Shown: positions 8,801 to 17,770, counted from the first letter of the stretch. The stretch is DNA of 52,407 bases from an uncultured Faecalibacterium sp. (GCA_934547065.1 CAKTEF010000012.1:1-52407); one strand, 5' to 3'. Translations and numbers: made by a program. Notes: generated by a model from the sequence alone, not told the origin.

Positions 8801-8930
8801 GGGGCAAACCCCGGTTTTTGAATGATCTATAAAATTTTTTCCGCTCCGGTGGTCCTGACCGCCAACTTTTGGCGCAGCCACGAGGAACCTGAAAATGGAG
8901 ATCCACAAAAAGAGAAGCGGTGTTTTCCGG

Positions 8931-10082
8931 TTACAGCCGATCCAGTTCCCCCTGAAGCTGTGCCAGGGCGGCGCGGATGGGCAGGTGCTGGGGGCAGGCG
9001 GCCTCGCACTTGCCGCAGCGCACGCAGTGATAGGCCTTTTCCTTGTCGGGGAAGCGGGCCTCCCACTGCTGTTTGACGGCTTCCGGATTGCCGAACATCC
9101 CCAGCTTGTTCCACAGGCTGAAGTTGTCCGGGATGTCCACCCCCATGGGGCAGGGCATACAGTATCGGCAGCCGGTGCAGCCGATCTTGATGCGGCTGTG
9201 CAGCCAGGCGGCCGTAGCTTCCACCGCCTGTTCCTCGGCGGTGGAAAGCGGCTCGAACGCGGCAAAGGTGGAAAGGTTATCGGCCAGCTGATCCTCGGCG
9301 CTCATGCCCGAAAGGATGAGGTGGACGTTTTTGTGGCTGCCCACCCAGCGCAGCGCCCAGCTGGCATCCGAAGCCGTGGGCCGCAGCGCGCGCAGCGGGG
9401 CTTCCGCTTCCGGCGGCAGGGCCGCCAGCGTGCCGCCCTTGATGGGTTCCATGATGAGCAGCGGGATCCCCAGTTCCTCGGTCAGCCGGTAGCCGCAGTC
9501 GCCGGAGATCTCCTCCGCGCGGTCGTCGGTGTCCAGATAGTTGTATTGCAGCTGGCAGAAATCCCAGGGCTGGTCCCGCAGGATGTGCTCCAGCCCGGCG
9601 GCGTTGTCGTGGCATGAGAAGCCGAAGTTCCGGATGCGGCCCGCCTGCTTCTGCTCCCACAGCCAGTCCACGATGCCCAGGGCCTTGGCCTTGTCGTACC
9701 GGGCCGCGTGCAGCGAGTGGAGCAGGTAGAAATCAAAATAATCCACCCCCAGCCGCTGCAGCTGCTGCGCAAAGACGGCCTGCGCCTGTTCCAGGCTGTC
9801 GCACTGCCACAGCGGCATCTTGGTGGCCAGGTAAAAGCTCTCGCGCGGCCACTGCGCGATCACCCGCCCCAAAAACGGCTCGCCCTGGCCGCCATGATAG
9901 GGGTAGGCCGTGTCAAAATAGTTCACGCCCGCCCGGTAGGCGGTGTTCAGCAGCGCCGCAGCGCGTTCTTCGTCGATCTTCCCGTCCGGTGTGGTGGGAA
10001 ACCGCATGCAGCCGTACCCCAGCAGCGAGGTACGGATGCTGCGCCCGCTGCCGTCCGGCTTGGCCCAGGTCCGATATTCCAT
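8931..10082 (-). CDS. Aldo/keto reductase with C-terminal [4Fe-4S] ferredoxin domain
   Basis: 383-aa oxidoreductase of the AKR family found in anaerobes. The TIM-barrel part shows the catalytic set: FDTAYPYHGG (Asp and Tyr), LATKMP (Lys) and YLLHSL (His). The C-terminus has CTGCRYCMPCPMGV and CVRCGKCEAACPQ, eight cysteines in spacing suited to two iron-sulfur clusters, so electrons may come from ferredoxin-type carriers as well as NAD(P)H. The start MEYRTW is set by AAAGGAGG eight bases upstream; the open frame extends 41 codons further without a ribosome site. The substrate cannot be told. It lies 94 bp after the peptidase gene on the same strand. Confidence 0.9.
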   Translation of the reverse strand: MEYRTWAKPDGSGRSIRTSLLGYGCMRFPTTPDGKIDEERAAALLNTAYRAGVNYFDTAYPYHGGQGEPFLGRVIAQWPRESFYLATKMPLWQCDSLEQAQAVFAQQLQRLGVDYFDFYLLHSLHAARYDKAKALGIVDWLWEQKQAGRIRNFGFSCHDNAAGLEHILRDQPWDFCQLQYNYLDTDDRAEEISGDCGYRLTEELGIPLLIMEPIKGGTLAALPPEAEAPLRALRPTASDASWALRWVGSHKNVHLILSGMSAEDQLADNLSTFAAFEPLSTAEEQAVEATAAWLHSRIKIGCTGCRYCMPCPMGVDIPDNFSLWNKLGMFGNPEAVKQQWEARFPDKEKAYHCVRCGKCEAACPQHLPIRAALAQLQGELDRL

Positions 10083-10176
10083 GCTCGTTTCCTCCTTTTT
10101 TGCGGCACACATTCCCCGCCGCAGGGGGGAGTCTCTCCGCTGCCGGGATCCTATCCGCGGCAGCGGGGGGCAAACG

Positions 10177-11235
10177 TCAGCGCGGGGGCAGGGGCTGGCC
10201 TGCACGGGCTGCCGCCAGCAGCTCCCCTAAGCTGCGCACCGTCCGGCCGCCCTTTCCGGTGACGGTCTCGGCGTGGAGCAGGCTGCTCAGCACGCTTTCC
10301 TCCACGCACTCGGCCACGGCGCGGAACAGCGGGTCGATGGCATCGTCGTGGAGCATCTGCACCGGCAAAAGGGAAGCGGAGGTGTAATGCGGCACCCGGT
10401 TGGCGGTGGTAAAGGCCAGCACGATCTCGCCGGAGCCGTTGCCGCAGTAGCTGCCGGTGCGGGAAAGCCCCACCAGCGCCCGGCGGCACAGGCGGCGGAG
10501 CTGGCGCTCGGTCAGGGGGATGTCGGTGGCCAGCACCGTGATGATGGAGCCCTTGTCCTCGTGGGGCGGCACCTGGGCTTCCAGCAGCTGGCGGATGGGC
10601 GTGCCGCCCACCAGCAGGTCGTCGAACCGGGCGTGGTTGGAGAGCACCAGTGCCCCGATGGTGAACGCCTTGCCGTCCAGCTCCACCACCCGGCTGGCCG
10701 AGCCGATGCCGCCTTTCAGCCCGTGGCAGCGCATCCCGCGGCCCGCGCCCACCGCGCCCTCGGCAAAGTCGGCCTTGCAGTCGGCCAGGGCGGCAAAGAC
10801 GTGGTCCTCGGTCACATGCAGGCCCCGGATGTCGTTCAGGCCGCTGTCGTTGCACTCGCACACCACGGGGTTCACGCTGCCGGTTGTCTCGCAGATGTCC
10901 GGGCAGCGTTCCAGCATATATTTGACCAGGGCGGTCTGGACCGTGCCCACGCTCAGGGTGTTGGTGAACAGGATGGGCGTTTCCAGCGTGCCCAGCTCGT
11001 CGATCTGCACCAGGCCGGTGGTCTTGCCAAAGCCGTTCAGCACGCACCCGGCGGCCAGCACCTTGTCGTGGTACACATCGCCCGGGTGGGGCAACAGGGC
11101 GGTCACGCCGGTCTGCACCTTGCCGTCGGCCAGGGTGCAGTGGCCCACCGTCACCCCCGCCACATCACTGATCTTGTTTCGTTCTCCGTGGGGCAGCTGT
11201 CCGATCCGGATGCCCCAGCTCGCTTCAATTCCCAT
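10177..11235 (-). CDS. P1-family (DmpA/BapA-type) aminopeptidase
   Basis: 352-aa Ntn-type hydrolase of the family that includes DmpA L-aminopeptidase D-Ala-esterase and beta-peptidyl aminopeptidases. Such enzymes cut themselves before a nucleophilic Ser or Thr. The expected site is visible as KGGIGSASR, giving cleavage at Gly178-Ser179. Other family signatures are NKISDVAGVTVGH near residue 20 and GVTALLPHPGD near 43. No signal peptide is seen, so it is cytoplasmic and may process unusual or D-containing peptides. GGAGGAAGATATT precedes the ATG. Confidence 0.9.
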   Translation of the reverse strand: MGIEASWGIRIGQLPHGERNKISDVAGVTVGHCTLADGKVQTGVTALLPHPGDVYHDKVLAAGCVLNGFGKTTGLVQIDELGTLETPILFTNTLSVGTVQTALVKYMLERCPDICETTGSVNPVVCECNDSGLNDIRGLHVTEDHVFAALADCKADFAEGAVGAGRGMRCHGLKGGIGSASRVVELDGKAFTIGALVLSNHARFDDLLVGGTPIRQLLEAQVPPHEDKGSIITVLATDIPLTERQLRRLCRRALVGLSRTGSYCGNGSGEIVLAFTTANRVPHYTSASLLPVQMLHDDAIDPLFRAVAECVEESVLSSLLHAETVTGKGGRTVRSLGELLAAARAGQPLPPR

Positions 11236-11255
11236 AATATCTTCCTCCGGGTAGT

Positions 11256-11287
11256 AAAAACGGCTCCCGCTGTGCAGGGGGAGCCGT
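11256..11287 (-). terminator. Terminator after metA
   Basis: On the minus strand, stem ACGGCTCCC/GGGAGCCGT followed by TTTTT, just past the metA stop and before the peptidase start. It separates the metYA unit from the peptidase gene. Confidence 0.85.
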
Positions 11288-11292
11288 GGTGT

Positions 11293-12231
11293 TTATTTCC
11301 CCTCGTGCCTTACGCGCTGGATCTCGCCCAGGTCGTAGGGGGTGTTCTGGTAGACGTAATAGTTCAGCCAGTTCTCGTACAGCAGGTGCGCATGGGCGCG
11401 CCAGCGGAACAGCGGGGGCTGGCCGGGGTCGTCGTTGGGGTAGTAGTTTTTGGGCACCGCAATGGGCAGGCCCTTGGCCGCATCCCGCTTGTACTCGGCA
11501 TCCAGGGTGTACTTGTCGTACTCCGGGTGGCCGGTCACAAAGATCTGCCGCCCGTTCTCGGTGCTCATCAGGAACGGCCCGGCCTCGTCGCTCTCGGCCA
11601 GGATGCGCAGGGCGCTGCACGCGTCGATGTCGGCGCGGTTCATGGTCGTATGGCGGCTGTGGGGGGCGTAGAACACCTCATCGAACCCACGCACCAGCGG
11701 GTTCGAGGGCCGGATGACCCGGTGCTCGAACACGCCGAACATCTTCCGGGGCAGCAGCTCCTTGTGGATGCCGTAGTGGTAGTAGAGCCCTGCCTGCGCC
11801 CCCCAGCAGACATGGAGCGTGGAGTAGACGTTCGTTTCGCTGAAGTCCATGATCTCGCACAGCTCCGGCCAGTAATCCACTTGCTCAAAGTCCATGGTCT
11901 CCACCGGTGCCCCGGTGATGATCATGCCGTCGTAGCGGTTGTGCTTCACCTCGTCAAAGGTCTTGTAAAAGGCCTCCAGATGGGCCGTCGAAACATGGGT
12001 GGCCTCGTGGCTGGCCGTTTGCAGCAGCGTCATGTGGACCTGCAGCGGGGTGTTGGCCAGCAGCCGGGCGATCTGCGTCTCGGTTGCGATCTTGGTGGGC
12101 ATCAGGTTCAGGATCAGGATCTCCAGCGGGCGGATGTGCTGGGCGGCTGCCCGCTCCCGGTGCATGACAAAGACGTTTTCCTCGTACAGTGCATCGTAAG
12201 CAGGGAGCGTTTTCGGGATGATGAGGGGCAT
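11293..12231 (-). CDS. metAA: Homoserine O-acetyltransferase (MetA family)
   Basis: Activates homoserine for methionine synthesis, 312 aa. The catalytic triad is visible: Cys142 in HVCWGAQAG, and His and Glu in GHPEYD near residues 235-237. The specificity residue at 111 is Glu (GAPVETMDF). In this family Glu111 goes with acetyl-CoA and Gly with succinyl-CoA, so O-acetylhomoserine is the expected product despite the usual succinyltransferase name. That fits the neighbour: metY, 13 bp upstream on the same strand, uses O-acetylhomoserine. A terminator follows. Confidence 0.93.
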   Translation of the reverse strand: MPLIIPKTLPAYDALYEENVFVMHRERAAAQHIRPLEILILNLMPTKIATETQIARLLANTPLQVHMTLLQTASHEATHVSTAHLEAFYKTFDEVKHNRYDGMIITGAPVETMDFEQVDYWPELCEIMDFSETNVYSTLHVCWGAQAGLYYHYGIHKELLPRKMFGVFEHRVIRPSNPLVRGFDEVFYAPHSRHTTMNRADIDACSALRILAESDEAGPFLMSTENGRQIFVTGHPEYDKYTLDAEYKRDAAKGLPIAVPKNYYPNDDPGQPPLFRWRAHAHLLYENWLNYYVYQNTPYDLGEIQRVRHEGK

Positions 12232-12244
12232 AGGTGGTTACTCC

Positions 12245-13519
12245 TTAAATCTTGTCTAGTGCCTGCGCAATGTCCGCGATCAGGTCCTCGGCACTTTCCA
12301 GGCCGCAGCTCATGCGCACCAGCTCGGCGGGGACCCCGGCGGCGGCCAGCTGCTCGTCGTTCATCTGGCGATGGGTGCTGGAAGCCGGGTTCAGGCAGCA
12401 GGTGCGGGCATCGGCCACATGGGTCTCGATGGCGGCCAGCTTCAGCTCTTTCATAAAGGTGCTGGCGGCTGCGCGGCCGCCGGCCAGGCCAAAGCTCACC
12501 ACACCGCAGCTGCCGTTTGGCAGATACTTTTCGGCCAGGGCGTGGTAGGGGCTGCTTTCCAGCCCGCAGTAGTTGACGTAGGCCACCTTGGGGTGGCTCT
12601 CCAGGAAGCGGGCCACAGCCATGCCGTTTTCGCAGTGGCGCTGCATCCGCACGTGCAGGCTTTCCAGGCCCAGGTTGAGCATGTAGGCGTTCATGGGCGA
12701 CTGCATGGAGCCAAAGTCGCGCATCAGCTGGGCCGTGGCCTTGGTGATGAACGCGCCCTCCTTGCCAAAGCGCTCGGCGTAGGTGATGCCGTGGTAGCTG
12801 TCGTCCGGGGTACACAGGCCGGGGAACTTCTCGGCGTGGGCCATCCAGTCGAACCGGCCGCCGTCCACGATGGCACCGCCCAGCACCGCGCCGTGGCCGT
12901 CCATGTACTTGGTGGTGGAGTGGGTCACGATGTCGGCACCCCACTCAAAGGGGCGGCAGTTCACCGGGGTGGGGAAGGTGTTGTCCACCACCAGCGGCAC
13001 GCCGTGGGCGTGGGCGGCTTTTGCAAACTTTTCAATGTCCAGCACGGTCAGGGCCGGGTTTGCGATCGTCTCGCCGAACACGACCTTGGTGTTGGGCCGG
13101 AACGCAGCGTCCAGCTCCTCCTGGGTACACAGCGGGTCCACAAAGGTGGCCGTGATGCCCATTTTTTTCATGGTCACGGAGATCAGGTTGAACGTGCCGC
13201 CGTAGATGGTGCTGGAAGCCACGATGTGGTCGCCCGCTTCGCAAAGGTTGAACAGGGCAAAGAAGTTGGCGGCCTGCCCGCTGGAAGTCAGCATGGCAGC
13301 GCTGCCGCCCTCCAGCTCGCAGATCTTTTTGGCCACCAGGTCACAGGTGGGGTTCTGCAGGCGGGAGTAGAAGTAGCCGTCGGCCTCGAGGTCAAACAGC
13401 TTGCCCATGTCCTCGCTGGTGGCATACTTGAACGTGGTGGACTGGATAATGGGAATCTGGCGGGGCTCGCCGTTGCCGGGCGTATAGCCGCCCTGCACGC
13501 AGATGGTATCACGGTTCAT
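12245..13519 (-). CDS. metY: O-acetylhomoserine aminocarboxypropyltransferase (sulfhydrylase)
   Basis: PLP enzyme making homocysteine from O-acetylhomoserine and sulfide, 424 aa, cytoplasmic. The Cys/Met metabolism PLP family is shown by SSGQAANFFAL, VVDNTFPTPVNCRPFEWGADIV and the Schiff-base lysine in HSTTKYMDGHG. The length and the opening DTICVQGGY favour MetY over cystathionine gamma-synthase. The start at 13519 has AAAGGAG nine bases upstream; a 20-codon upstream extension lacks a site. It is first in a two-gene unit with metA. I see no SAM riboswitch or T-box in front; the leader has only the hairpin at 13558-13596. Confidence 0.93.
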   Translation of the reverse strand: MNRDTICVQGGYTPGNGEPRQIPIIQSTTFKYATSEDMGKLFDLEADGYFYSRLQNPTCDLVAKKICELEGGSAAMLTSSGQAANFFALFNLCEAGDHIVASSTIYGGTFNLISVTMKKMGITATFVDPLCTQEELDAAFRPNTKVVFGETIANPALTVLDIEKFAKAAHAHGVPLVVDNTFPTPVNCRPFEWGADIVTHSTTKYMDGHGAVLGGAIVDGGRFDWMAHAEKFPGLCTPDDSYHGITYAERFGKEGAFITKATAQLMRDFGSMQSPMNAYMLNLGLESLHVRMQRHCENGMAVARFLESHPKVAYVNYCGLESSPYHALAEKYLPNGSCGVVSFGLAGGRAAASTFMKELKLAAIETHVADARTCCLNPASSTHRQMNDEQLAAAGVPAELVRMSCGLESAEDLIADIAQALDKI

Positions 13520-13557
13520 AACAACATACTCCTTTACTGGGTTTGTCTGTATAGCAC

Positions 13558-13596
13558 AATTCCCCGCAGGAGGAAGCACACCTCCGGCGGGGAATT
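13558..13596 (-). promoter_or_regulatory. Hairpin upstream of metY
   Basis: Near-perfect inverted repeat, AATTCCCCGC and GGAGG pairing with CCTCC and GCGGGGAATT around a 7-base loop, ending 39 bases before the metY start. No U-run follows on the minus strand. It may be a terminator for the repeat side or part of the metY leader; function undetermined. Confidence 0.55.
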
Positions 13597-14062
13597 GGAA
13601 CGTTGAATTTTTCCCTGCCGGAGAGGGCGCGGCTCAAGGTCAGCGGCATGCCCTCTCAGGCGCTCCGGGTTGCGGTCAGCGGGCTCGCCCTCTCAGCTTC
13701 ACTTCGTTCAGCAGCTCTCCCAAAGGGAGAGCCAATGACGGCTTACGGCAAGGCCCGTCCTTTGTACAACCTCTCCGTCATTGCTTCGCAATGCCACCTC
13801 CCCTAGTAGGGGAGGCTTTGGCGTGGCGGAAAGCCCTGCAAGTTCCCCTTTGCGCTGCGAGGAAACCTCTTTGCCAAGGGCTCCCCTACTAGGGGAGCTG
13901 TCACCGCAGGTGACTGAGAGGTTGTACAGAGCATGGCCTTATCTAGGAGATGCGTTGCCTCTCCCTTTGGGAGAGGTGGCAGCGCGTCAGCGTTGACGGA
14001 GAGGGCGAGGCCGCTACCGGGGGAGCTGGCGCGTCAGCGCCTGAGAGGGCGGAGGTTAGAAA
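13597..14062. repeat. Repeat island between metY and metI
   Basis: Non-coding mosaic. It has a CTCTCCCAAAGGGAGAG module (about 13716), a full MITE-like unit (13763-13928) and the CTCTCCCTTTGGGAGAGGTGGCAGCGCGTC tract (about 13960), followed by a CCGGGGGAGCTGGCGCGTCAGCGCCTGAGAGGGC end piece. It is almost the same module order as at 4132-4440 and 1490-2110, in different orientation. Confidence 0.8.
13763..13928 (+). repeat. MITE-like palindromic repeat, copy C
   Basis: Full unit in the same orientation as copy A, nearly identical by eye, with TGTACAACCTCTCCGTC and GACTGAGAGGTTGTACA ends. Confidence 0.85.
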
Positions 14063-14719
14063 TCACTTCCTCAGCCGCTTATCGCTCTTGGCGGCCCAGG
14101 CGGTGCCAACGGTCTGGAACACCTGCACCATGAGCACCAGCAGCACCACGCACACGATCATGATGTTGGTCTGATAGCGGTAGTAGCCGTAGGAAAGGGC
14201 GATCTTGCCCAGTCCGCCGCCGCCGATGACACCCGACATGGCCGAGTAGCCCAGGATGGTGGTCAGGGCGGTGGTCATGCTGGAGATCAGGCCCGGCAGG
14301 CACTCCGGAATCATCACTTTGGTGATGATCTGCAGCGGGGTGGCACCCATGCTCTGGGCCGCTTCCACCACGCCCTCGTCCAGCTCCCGCAGGCTCGTTT
14401 CCACAAGGCGCGCCACAAAGGGGAACGCCGCCACCACCAGCGGAACGATGGTGGCCTTGGTGCCCACCGTGGTGCCCACGATGGCGCGGGTCAGCGGGAA
14501 CACACAGATCATCAAAATCAGGAACGGAACGCTGCGCAGGATGTTGATGATAATGTTCAGCAGGTGCATCAGCCAGCCGGGCAGGGGCAGCACGCCGTCC
14601 TTGTCGCCGGCCACCAGCAGCACACCCAGCGGCAGGCCCAGTACCAGCGAAAAGGCGGTGGAGAGCACCGTCACATAAAACGTTTCCCAGATGGCAAAGC
14701 CGTAATCTGCAATGGTCAT
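14063..14719 (-). CDS. metI: Methionine ABC transporter permease
   Basis: 218-aa membrane channel of the MetNIQ importer. It has five hydrophobic segments and the coupling motif EAAQSMGATPLQIITKVMIPE near residues 130-150. The start MTIADYGF overlaps the metN stop by four bases, so the two are coupled; the frame is open for 37 codons upstream but only as a shadow of metN. Last gene of metQ-metN-metI, read from the methionine T-box leader. Confidence 0.92.
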   Translation of the reverse strand: MTIADYGFAIWETFYVTVLSTAFSLVLGLPLGVLLVAGDKDGVLPLPGWLMHLLNIIINILRSVPFLILMICVFPLTRAIVGTTVGTKATIVPLVVAAFPFVARLVETSLRELDEGVVEAAQSMGATPLQIITKVMIPECLPGLISSMTTALTTILGYSAMSGVIGGGGLGKIALSYGYYRYQTNIMIVCVVLLVLMVQVFQTVGTAWAAKSDKRLRK

Positions 14720-15729
14720 TCTCCGGTCACCTCCTCCACCGTGATCCCGGGCTGGCCGCGCATGTAGGCGGCCGCCTGTTTGGCCTGCTCCAGATCGGCA
14801 GGCAGCTTGAGCAGCATGGAGCCGTAGCACTGGCCGCTCAGATCGCGGGTATCGGCACTGAGCACCGACACCAGAATGCCCTTTTCGGCGGCAAGGCTTG
14901 CCACAAGGGGCTTGGCCGCCGAGGAGCCGTTGAACGTGACACGCACCACATGATCGTCCGGTGCAAAGCTGGAAAGGTCCCGTGCGGCGCTGCCGCCGTT
15001 GGGAGCCACCAGCCGCCGGGCGGCTGCGGTCTTGGGGTTGGCAAAGATCTCTGCAACCGAGCCCTGCTCCACCACCACGCCGCCGTCCAGGATGGCAACG
15101 CGGTCGCAGATCTCCTCCACCACGCTCATCTGGTGGGTGATGATGACCACCGTGATGCCCAGCTTCCGGTTGATGTCCTTGATCAGCGTCAGGATGGAGT
15201 GGGTGGTGTTGGGGTCCAGCGCACTGGTGGCCTCGTCACACAGCAGCACCTTGGGGTTGGTGGCCAGGGCACGCGCAATGGCGATGCGCTGCTTCTGGCC
15301 GCCGGAAAGCTGGGCGGGGTAGGCGTTGGCTTTGTCGGGCAGGCCCACCATTTCCAGCAGCTCCCGGGCACGCGTTTCGGCTTCATCTTTCCGCACGCCT
15401 GCCAGCTCCATGGGGAAGCAGATGTTCTTCAGGCAGCTGCGCTGCATCAGCAGGTTGAACTGCTGGAAGATCATGGTGATGTCGCGGCGGCGCTGGCGCA
15501 GTGCCGCCGGGGCCAGGGTCTCCATGGCCTCGCCGTCGATCACCACGCTGCCCTCGGTGGGGCGCTCCAACAGGTTGATGCAGCGCACCAGCGTGGATTT
15601 GCCCGCACCGGACATGCCGATGATGCCGTAAATGGAACCATCGGGGATGGTCAGGTTGATATCCTGCAGCGCGTTCACCGCGCCGTCTTTCATCTGGAAC
15701 GTCTTGGAAAGATGTTTGATCTCGATCAC
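14716..15729 (-). CDS. metN: Methionine ABC transporter ATP-binding protein
   Basis: 337-aa ATPase for methionine uptake. Walker A GMSGAGKS is at residues 38-45, signature LSGGQKQR near 141, Walker B VLLCDEATSALD near 161 and the switch histidine in VIITHQMSVV. After about residue 260 there is the NIL (ACT-like) domain that in E. coli MetN binds methionine and shuts the transporter off when the cell is full. It lies 15 bp after metQ. Confidence 0.94.
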   Translation of the reverse strand: MIEIKHLSKTFQMKDGAVNALQDINLTIPDGSIYGIIGMSGAGKSTLVRCINLLERPTEGSVVIDGEAMETLAPAALRQRRRDITMIFQQFNLLMQRSCLKNICFPMELAGVRKDEAETRARELLEMVGLPDKANAYPAQLSGGQKQRIAIARALATNPKVLLCDEATSALDPNTTHSILTLIKDINRKLGITVVIITHQMSVVEEICDRVAILDGGVVVEQGSVAEIFANPKTAAARRLVAPNGGSAARDLSSFAPDDHVVRVTFNGSSAAKPLVASLAAEKGILVSVLSADTRDLSGQCYGSMLLKLPADLEQAKQAAAYMRGQPGITVEEVTGE

Positions 15730-15744
15730 AGAAATTGCTCCTTT

Positions 15745-16668
15745 TTAGCCCTGGATGGGTGCCAGGCTGTCCTGCTTGCCGCCGTAGATGCCCATGGGCT
15801 CCACATGGATGCCGGCAACGGACACCAGGTGGGTGCCCTTTTCCTCATTGAAGTTGTCCAGATACGGCTGATGCTGGAAGTAGTTGGTGTCGCACTGGCC
15901 GTCCTCCACGATGGTGTTGGGGATCACATAGTCGTCGTACTCCTGGATGTCCAGCGTGATGCCCTTGGCGGCCAGGATCTCCTTGCAGACTTCCAGCACC
16001 TCGCAGTGGGGAGCCGGGGTGGCGGCGCAGCTCACGGTCTGGCCGTTCAGGGCATCGTAGTCGATGGAGGAGTCGTAGCCGTCGGTGGGATTTTCCACAA
16101 CGGAAACGACTGCGCCCTTGTAGTTCTCGTCCATAAAGTCCTTGACCTGCTGGCTCTGCAGGGCAGCCACCAGAGCCTTGATCTTCGGCTCCTCCTCATT
16201 GCCCTCTTTGCACACCAGCACGTTGACGTAAGCAGAGGTGCCGTCCTCCATGGCCAGTGCATCGGTCATGGGGTCCAGACCGGCGGAGATAGCGTAGTTG
16301 GAGTTGATGACGGCGTAGTCCTCGTCCTGCAGCACGTTGGGCACCTGAGCAGCCTCGACCTCGTCCACGGTGACGTTCAGGGGGTTCTCCTCGATGTCGT
16401 TCTTGGTGGCGGTCAGGCCGGCATCGGCCTTCAGCTTGAAGAAGCCGTTCTTCTCCAGCAGGGTCAGGGCGCGGGCCTCGTTGGTGGTGTCGTTGGGCAC
16501 GGCTACCTTGACCTTGTCGAGCTTGGCCACGGTGGAGGCAGCGCCGGAAGCGGTGGAGCCTGCGGCAGAAGAAGCGGTGGAAGAAGAACCGCCGCAGGCG
16601 GTCAGGGCGGCAGCAGCGGCTGCAACGCCGGTCACTTTCAGGAAATCACGACGCGAAATCTTAGACAT
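15745..16668 (-). CDS. metQ: Methionine-binding lipoprotein
   Basis: Substrate-binding part of the methionine importer, NlpA family, 307 aa. It begins MSKISRRDFLK (twin-arginine-like) and has a lipobox ending LTAC-G near residue 25, then a Ser/Ala/Thr linker. The mature part shows the family features KVAVPNDTTNEARAL and NSNYAISAGLDPMTDAL. Start at 16668 with GAGAGGGA upstream; the frame runs 106 codons further back through the T-box, which is not coding. Confidence 0.93.
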   Translation of the reverse strand: MSKISRRDFLKVTGVAAAAAALTACGGSSSTASSAAGSTASGAASTVAKLDKVKVAVPNDTTNEARALTLLEKNGFFKLKADAGLTATKNDIEENPLNVTVDEVEAAQVPNVLQDEDYAVINSNYAISAGLDPMTDALAMEDGTSAYVNVLVCKEGNEEEPKIKALVAALQSQQVKDFMDENYKGAVVSVVENPTDGYDSSIDYDALNGQTVSCAATPAPHCEVLEVCKEILAAKGITLDIQEYDDYVIPNTIVEDGQCDTNYFQHQPYLDNFNEEKGTHLVSVAGIHVEPMGIYGGKQDSLAPIQG

Positions 16669-16751
16669 AACAAAATCCCTCTCTATCAAAAAATAAAAAT
16701 GTGTTTTGCACCGCGCAGCACCATCTGCGCCGTGTGCGGGCCGGGGGCAAC

Positions 16752-17035
16752 AAAAAACGCCTCCGTCCTTTGGGCAACTTGCCCACAAGGACGAAAGCGT
16801 GAAGCTCCCGTGGTACCACCTTGGTTCGCCGCACCCCTTGCGGGGAACAGCCTCGATGCTGCGGCAGAAGATCTGCTTACAGCCGGACGCTGTAACGGGC
16901 GCTCCCGTCGCAGGCTTAGCACTCTTGCACTTCGCCCGCGCAGCTCCGAGACCATTTTCAGCTCCCTGTTTCCTGCCCTTTTCCACCAGCCGGGCTCTCT
17001 GGAAAGATCAATGCGAAAGCTTACTCTTCTCATCA
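16752..17035 (-). ncRNA. T-box riboswitch, methionine specifier, ahead of metQNI
   Basis: Leader RNA that reads through when uncharged tRNA-Met binds. Visible in order on the minus strand: the GATGAGAAGAGTA start of stem I, the AGAGA bulge in CAGAGAGCCC, a specifier ATG (16953-16955) in TGAAAATGGTCTCGG, and the conserved T-box AAGGTGGTACCACG (16809-16822). The terminator stem pairs ACGCTTTCGTCCTT with AAGGACGGAGGCGT and is followed by T6 (16752-16757). The specifier and the downstream transporter agree on methionine. Confidence 0.93.
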
Positions 17036-17060
17036 CAGCCATTTTTGTGATATTGCATTT

Positions 17061-17089
17061 ATTCTAATCCACTGCCCGCCGTTTGTCAA
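17061..17089 (-). promoter_or_regulatory. Promoter of the metQNI T-box leader
   Basis: Minus-strand TTGACA (17084-17089), 17-base spacer, TAGAAT (17061-17066), about 25 bases before the T-box. Confidence 0.8.
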
Positions 17090-17140
17090 CCCCCTCCAAC
17101 GAAGTTTTCTGGTAGGGAATTGAAAAAACGCACCACCAAA

Positions 17141-17170
17141 CAAAAACCGCCCGGACATCCATCCGGGCGG
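17141..17170 (-). terminator. Terminator of tRNA-Gln
   Basis: Stem CCGCCCGGA/TCCGGGCGG with a 6-base loop, followed on the minus strand by TTTTTG. It starts 6 bases after the tRNA 3' end. Confidence 0.9.
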
Positions 17171-17175
17171 AGCAG

Positions 17176-17246
17176 TTGCGCCAGCAGGAGTCGAACCTAC
17201 GATGGGGGAGTCAAAGTCCCCTGCCTTACCGCTTGGCGATGGCGCA
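17176..17246 (-). tRNA. tRNA-Gln (anticodon UUG)
   Basis: Complete cloverleaf on the minus strand: acceptor TGCGCCA/TGGCGCA, D stem GCC/GGC with loop AAGCGGTAA, anticodon stem GGGGA/TCCCC around CTTTGAC giving TTG, and T arm GTAGG-TTCGACT-CCTGC. CCA is not encoded. A terminator follows. Confidence 0.93.
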
Positions 17247-17406
17247 ATATCGTGAGTTTTTTGAAAAATAGACCATAAAACAGTTGTTCAAGGTATCAAG
17301 CAACGACTGACTATTACCTTTTTACTACTTTTCGAAAGAACTTACCATGTTATTTTAGCGGAACTTTCCTGTGGTGTCAAGTTAAAATATGCAGTTTTAT
17401 GACAAA

Positions 17407-17697
17407 TCAATCTTCGTCTTTACGGTCGGTGATGTAAGAGACCAAGTCATAGACCAGGCGCTTTTCCTGCTCATTCATGCCGCGCAGGACGATTTGCTCC
17501 TGCGATTCAAGGCCGAGAATATCATCGGTCGTGGTGTGAAACAGCTGTGCAAGTGCAATCAGATATTGTGCAGTCGGTGCAGAAAGCTCCATTTCCCAGG
17601 CGTTGACACTGGCGCGTGTAACGCCCAGCTTACGAGCGAGGGCAGCTTGTGAAAGCCCGGCATTTTCCCGAAGCCGCTTGATGTTGTCTGAAATCAT
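17407..17697 (-). CDS. XRE-family transcriptional regulator
   Basis: 96-aa DNA-binding protein. The helix-turn-helix spans about residues 3-55 (IKRLRENAGLSQAALARKLG, VTRASVNAWE), followed by a short C-terminal tail DEDILG-like then NEQEKRLVYDLVSYITD. Start MISDNI is set by GGAGG nine bases upstream. Codon use is more A+T-rich than in the flanking operons. It faces the lipoprotein gene, and two inverted repeats between them are likely operators. Confidence 0.88.
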   Translation of the reverse strand: MISDNIKRLRENAGLSQAALARKLGVTRASVNAWEMELSAPTAQYLIALAQLFHTTTDDILGLESQEQIVLRGMNEQEKRLVYDLVSYITDRKDED

Positions 17698-17737
17698 GTG
17701 ATCTGCCCTCCTTGCATCTACTTTACTATACATGTAC

Positions 17738-17769
17738 GGATATTAAATTATCCAAAACTGTATAGTTTT
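17738..17769. promoter_or_regulatory. Two adjacent inverted repeats in the divergent XRE/lipoprotein gap
   Basis: GGATATTAAATTATCC (17738-17753) and AAAACTGTATAGTTTT (17754-17769) are each palindromic and abut. The second touches the -35 of the lipoprotein promoter. They are candidate operators for the neighbouring XRE protein. Confidence 0.6.
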
Positions 17770-17770
17770 A

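Noticed and set aside
8801..8821. Short GGGG-CAAA-CCCC stem with T-run upstream of the HA-repeat gene
   Set aside because: Only four base pairs and next to the promoter; too weak to call a terminator.
13520..13620. SAM riboswitch or T-box before metY
   Set aside because: Only one hairpin fits in the space; no conserved T-box sequence or SAM core is seen.
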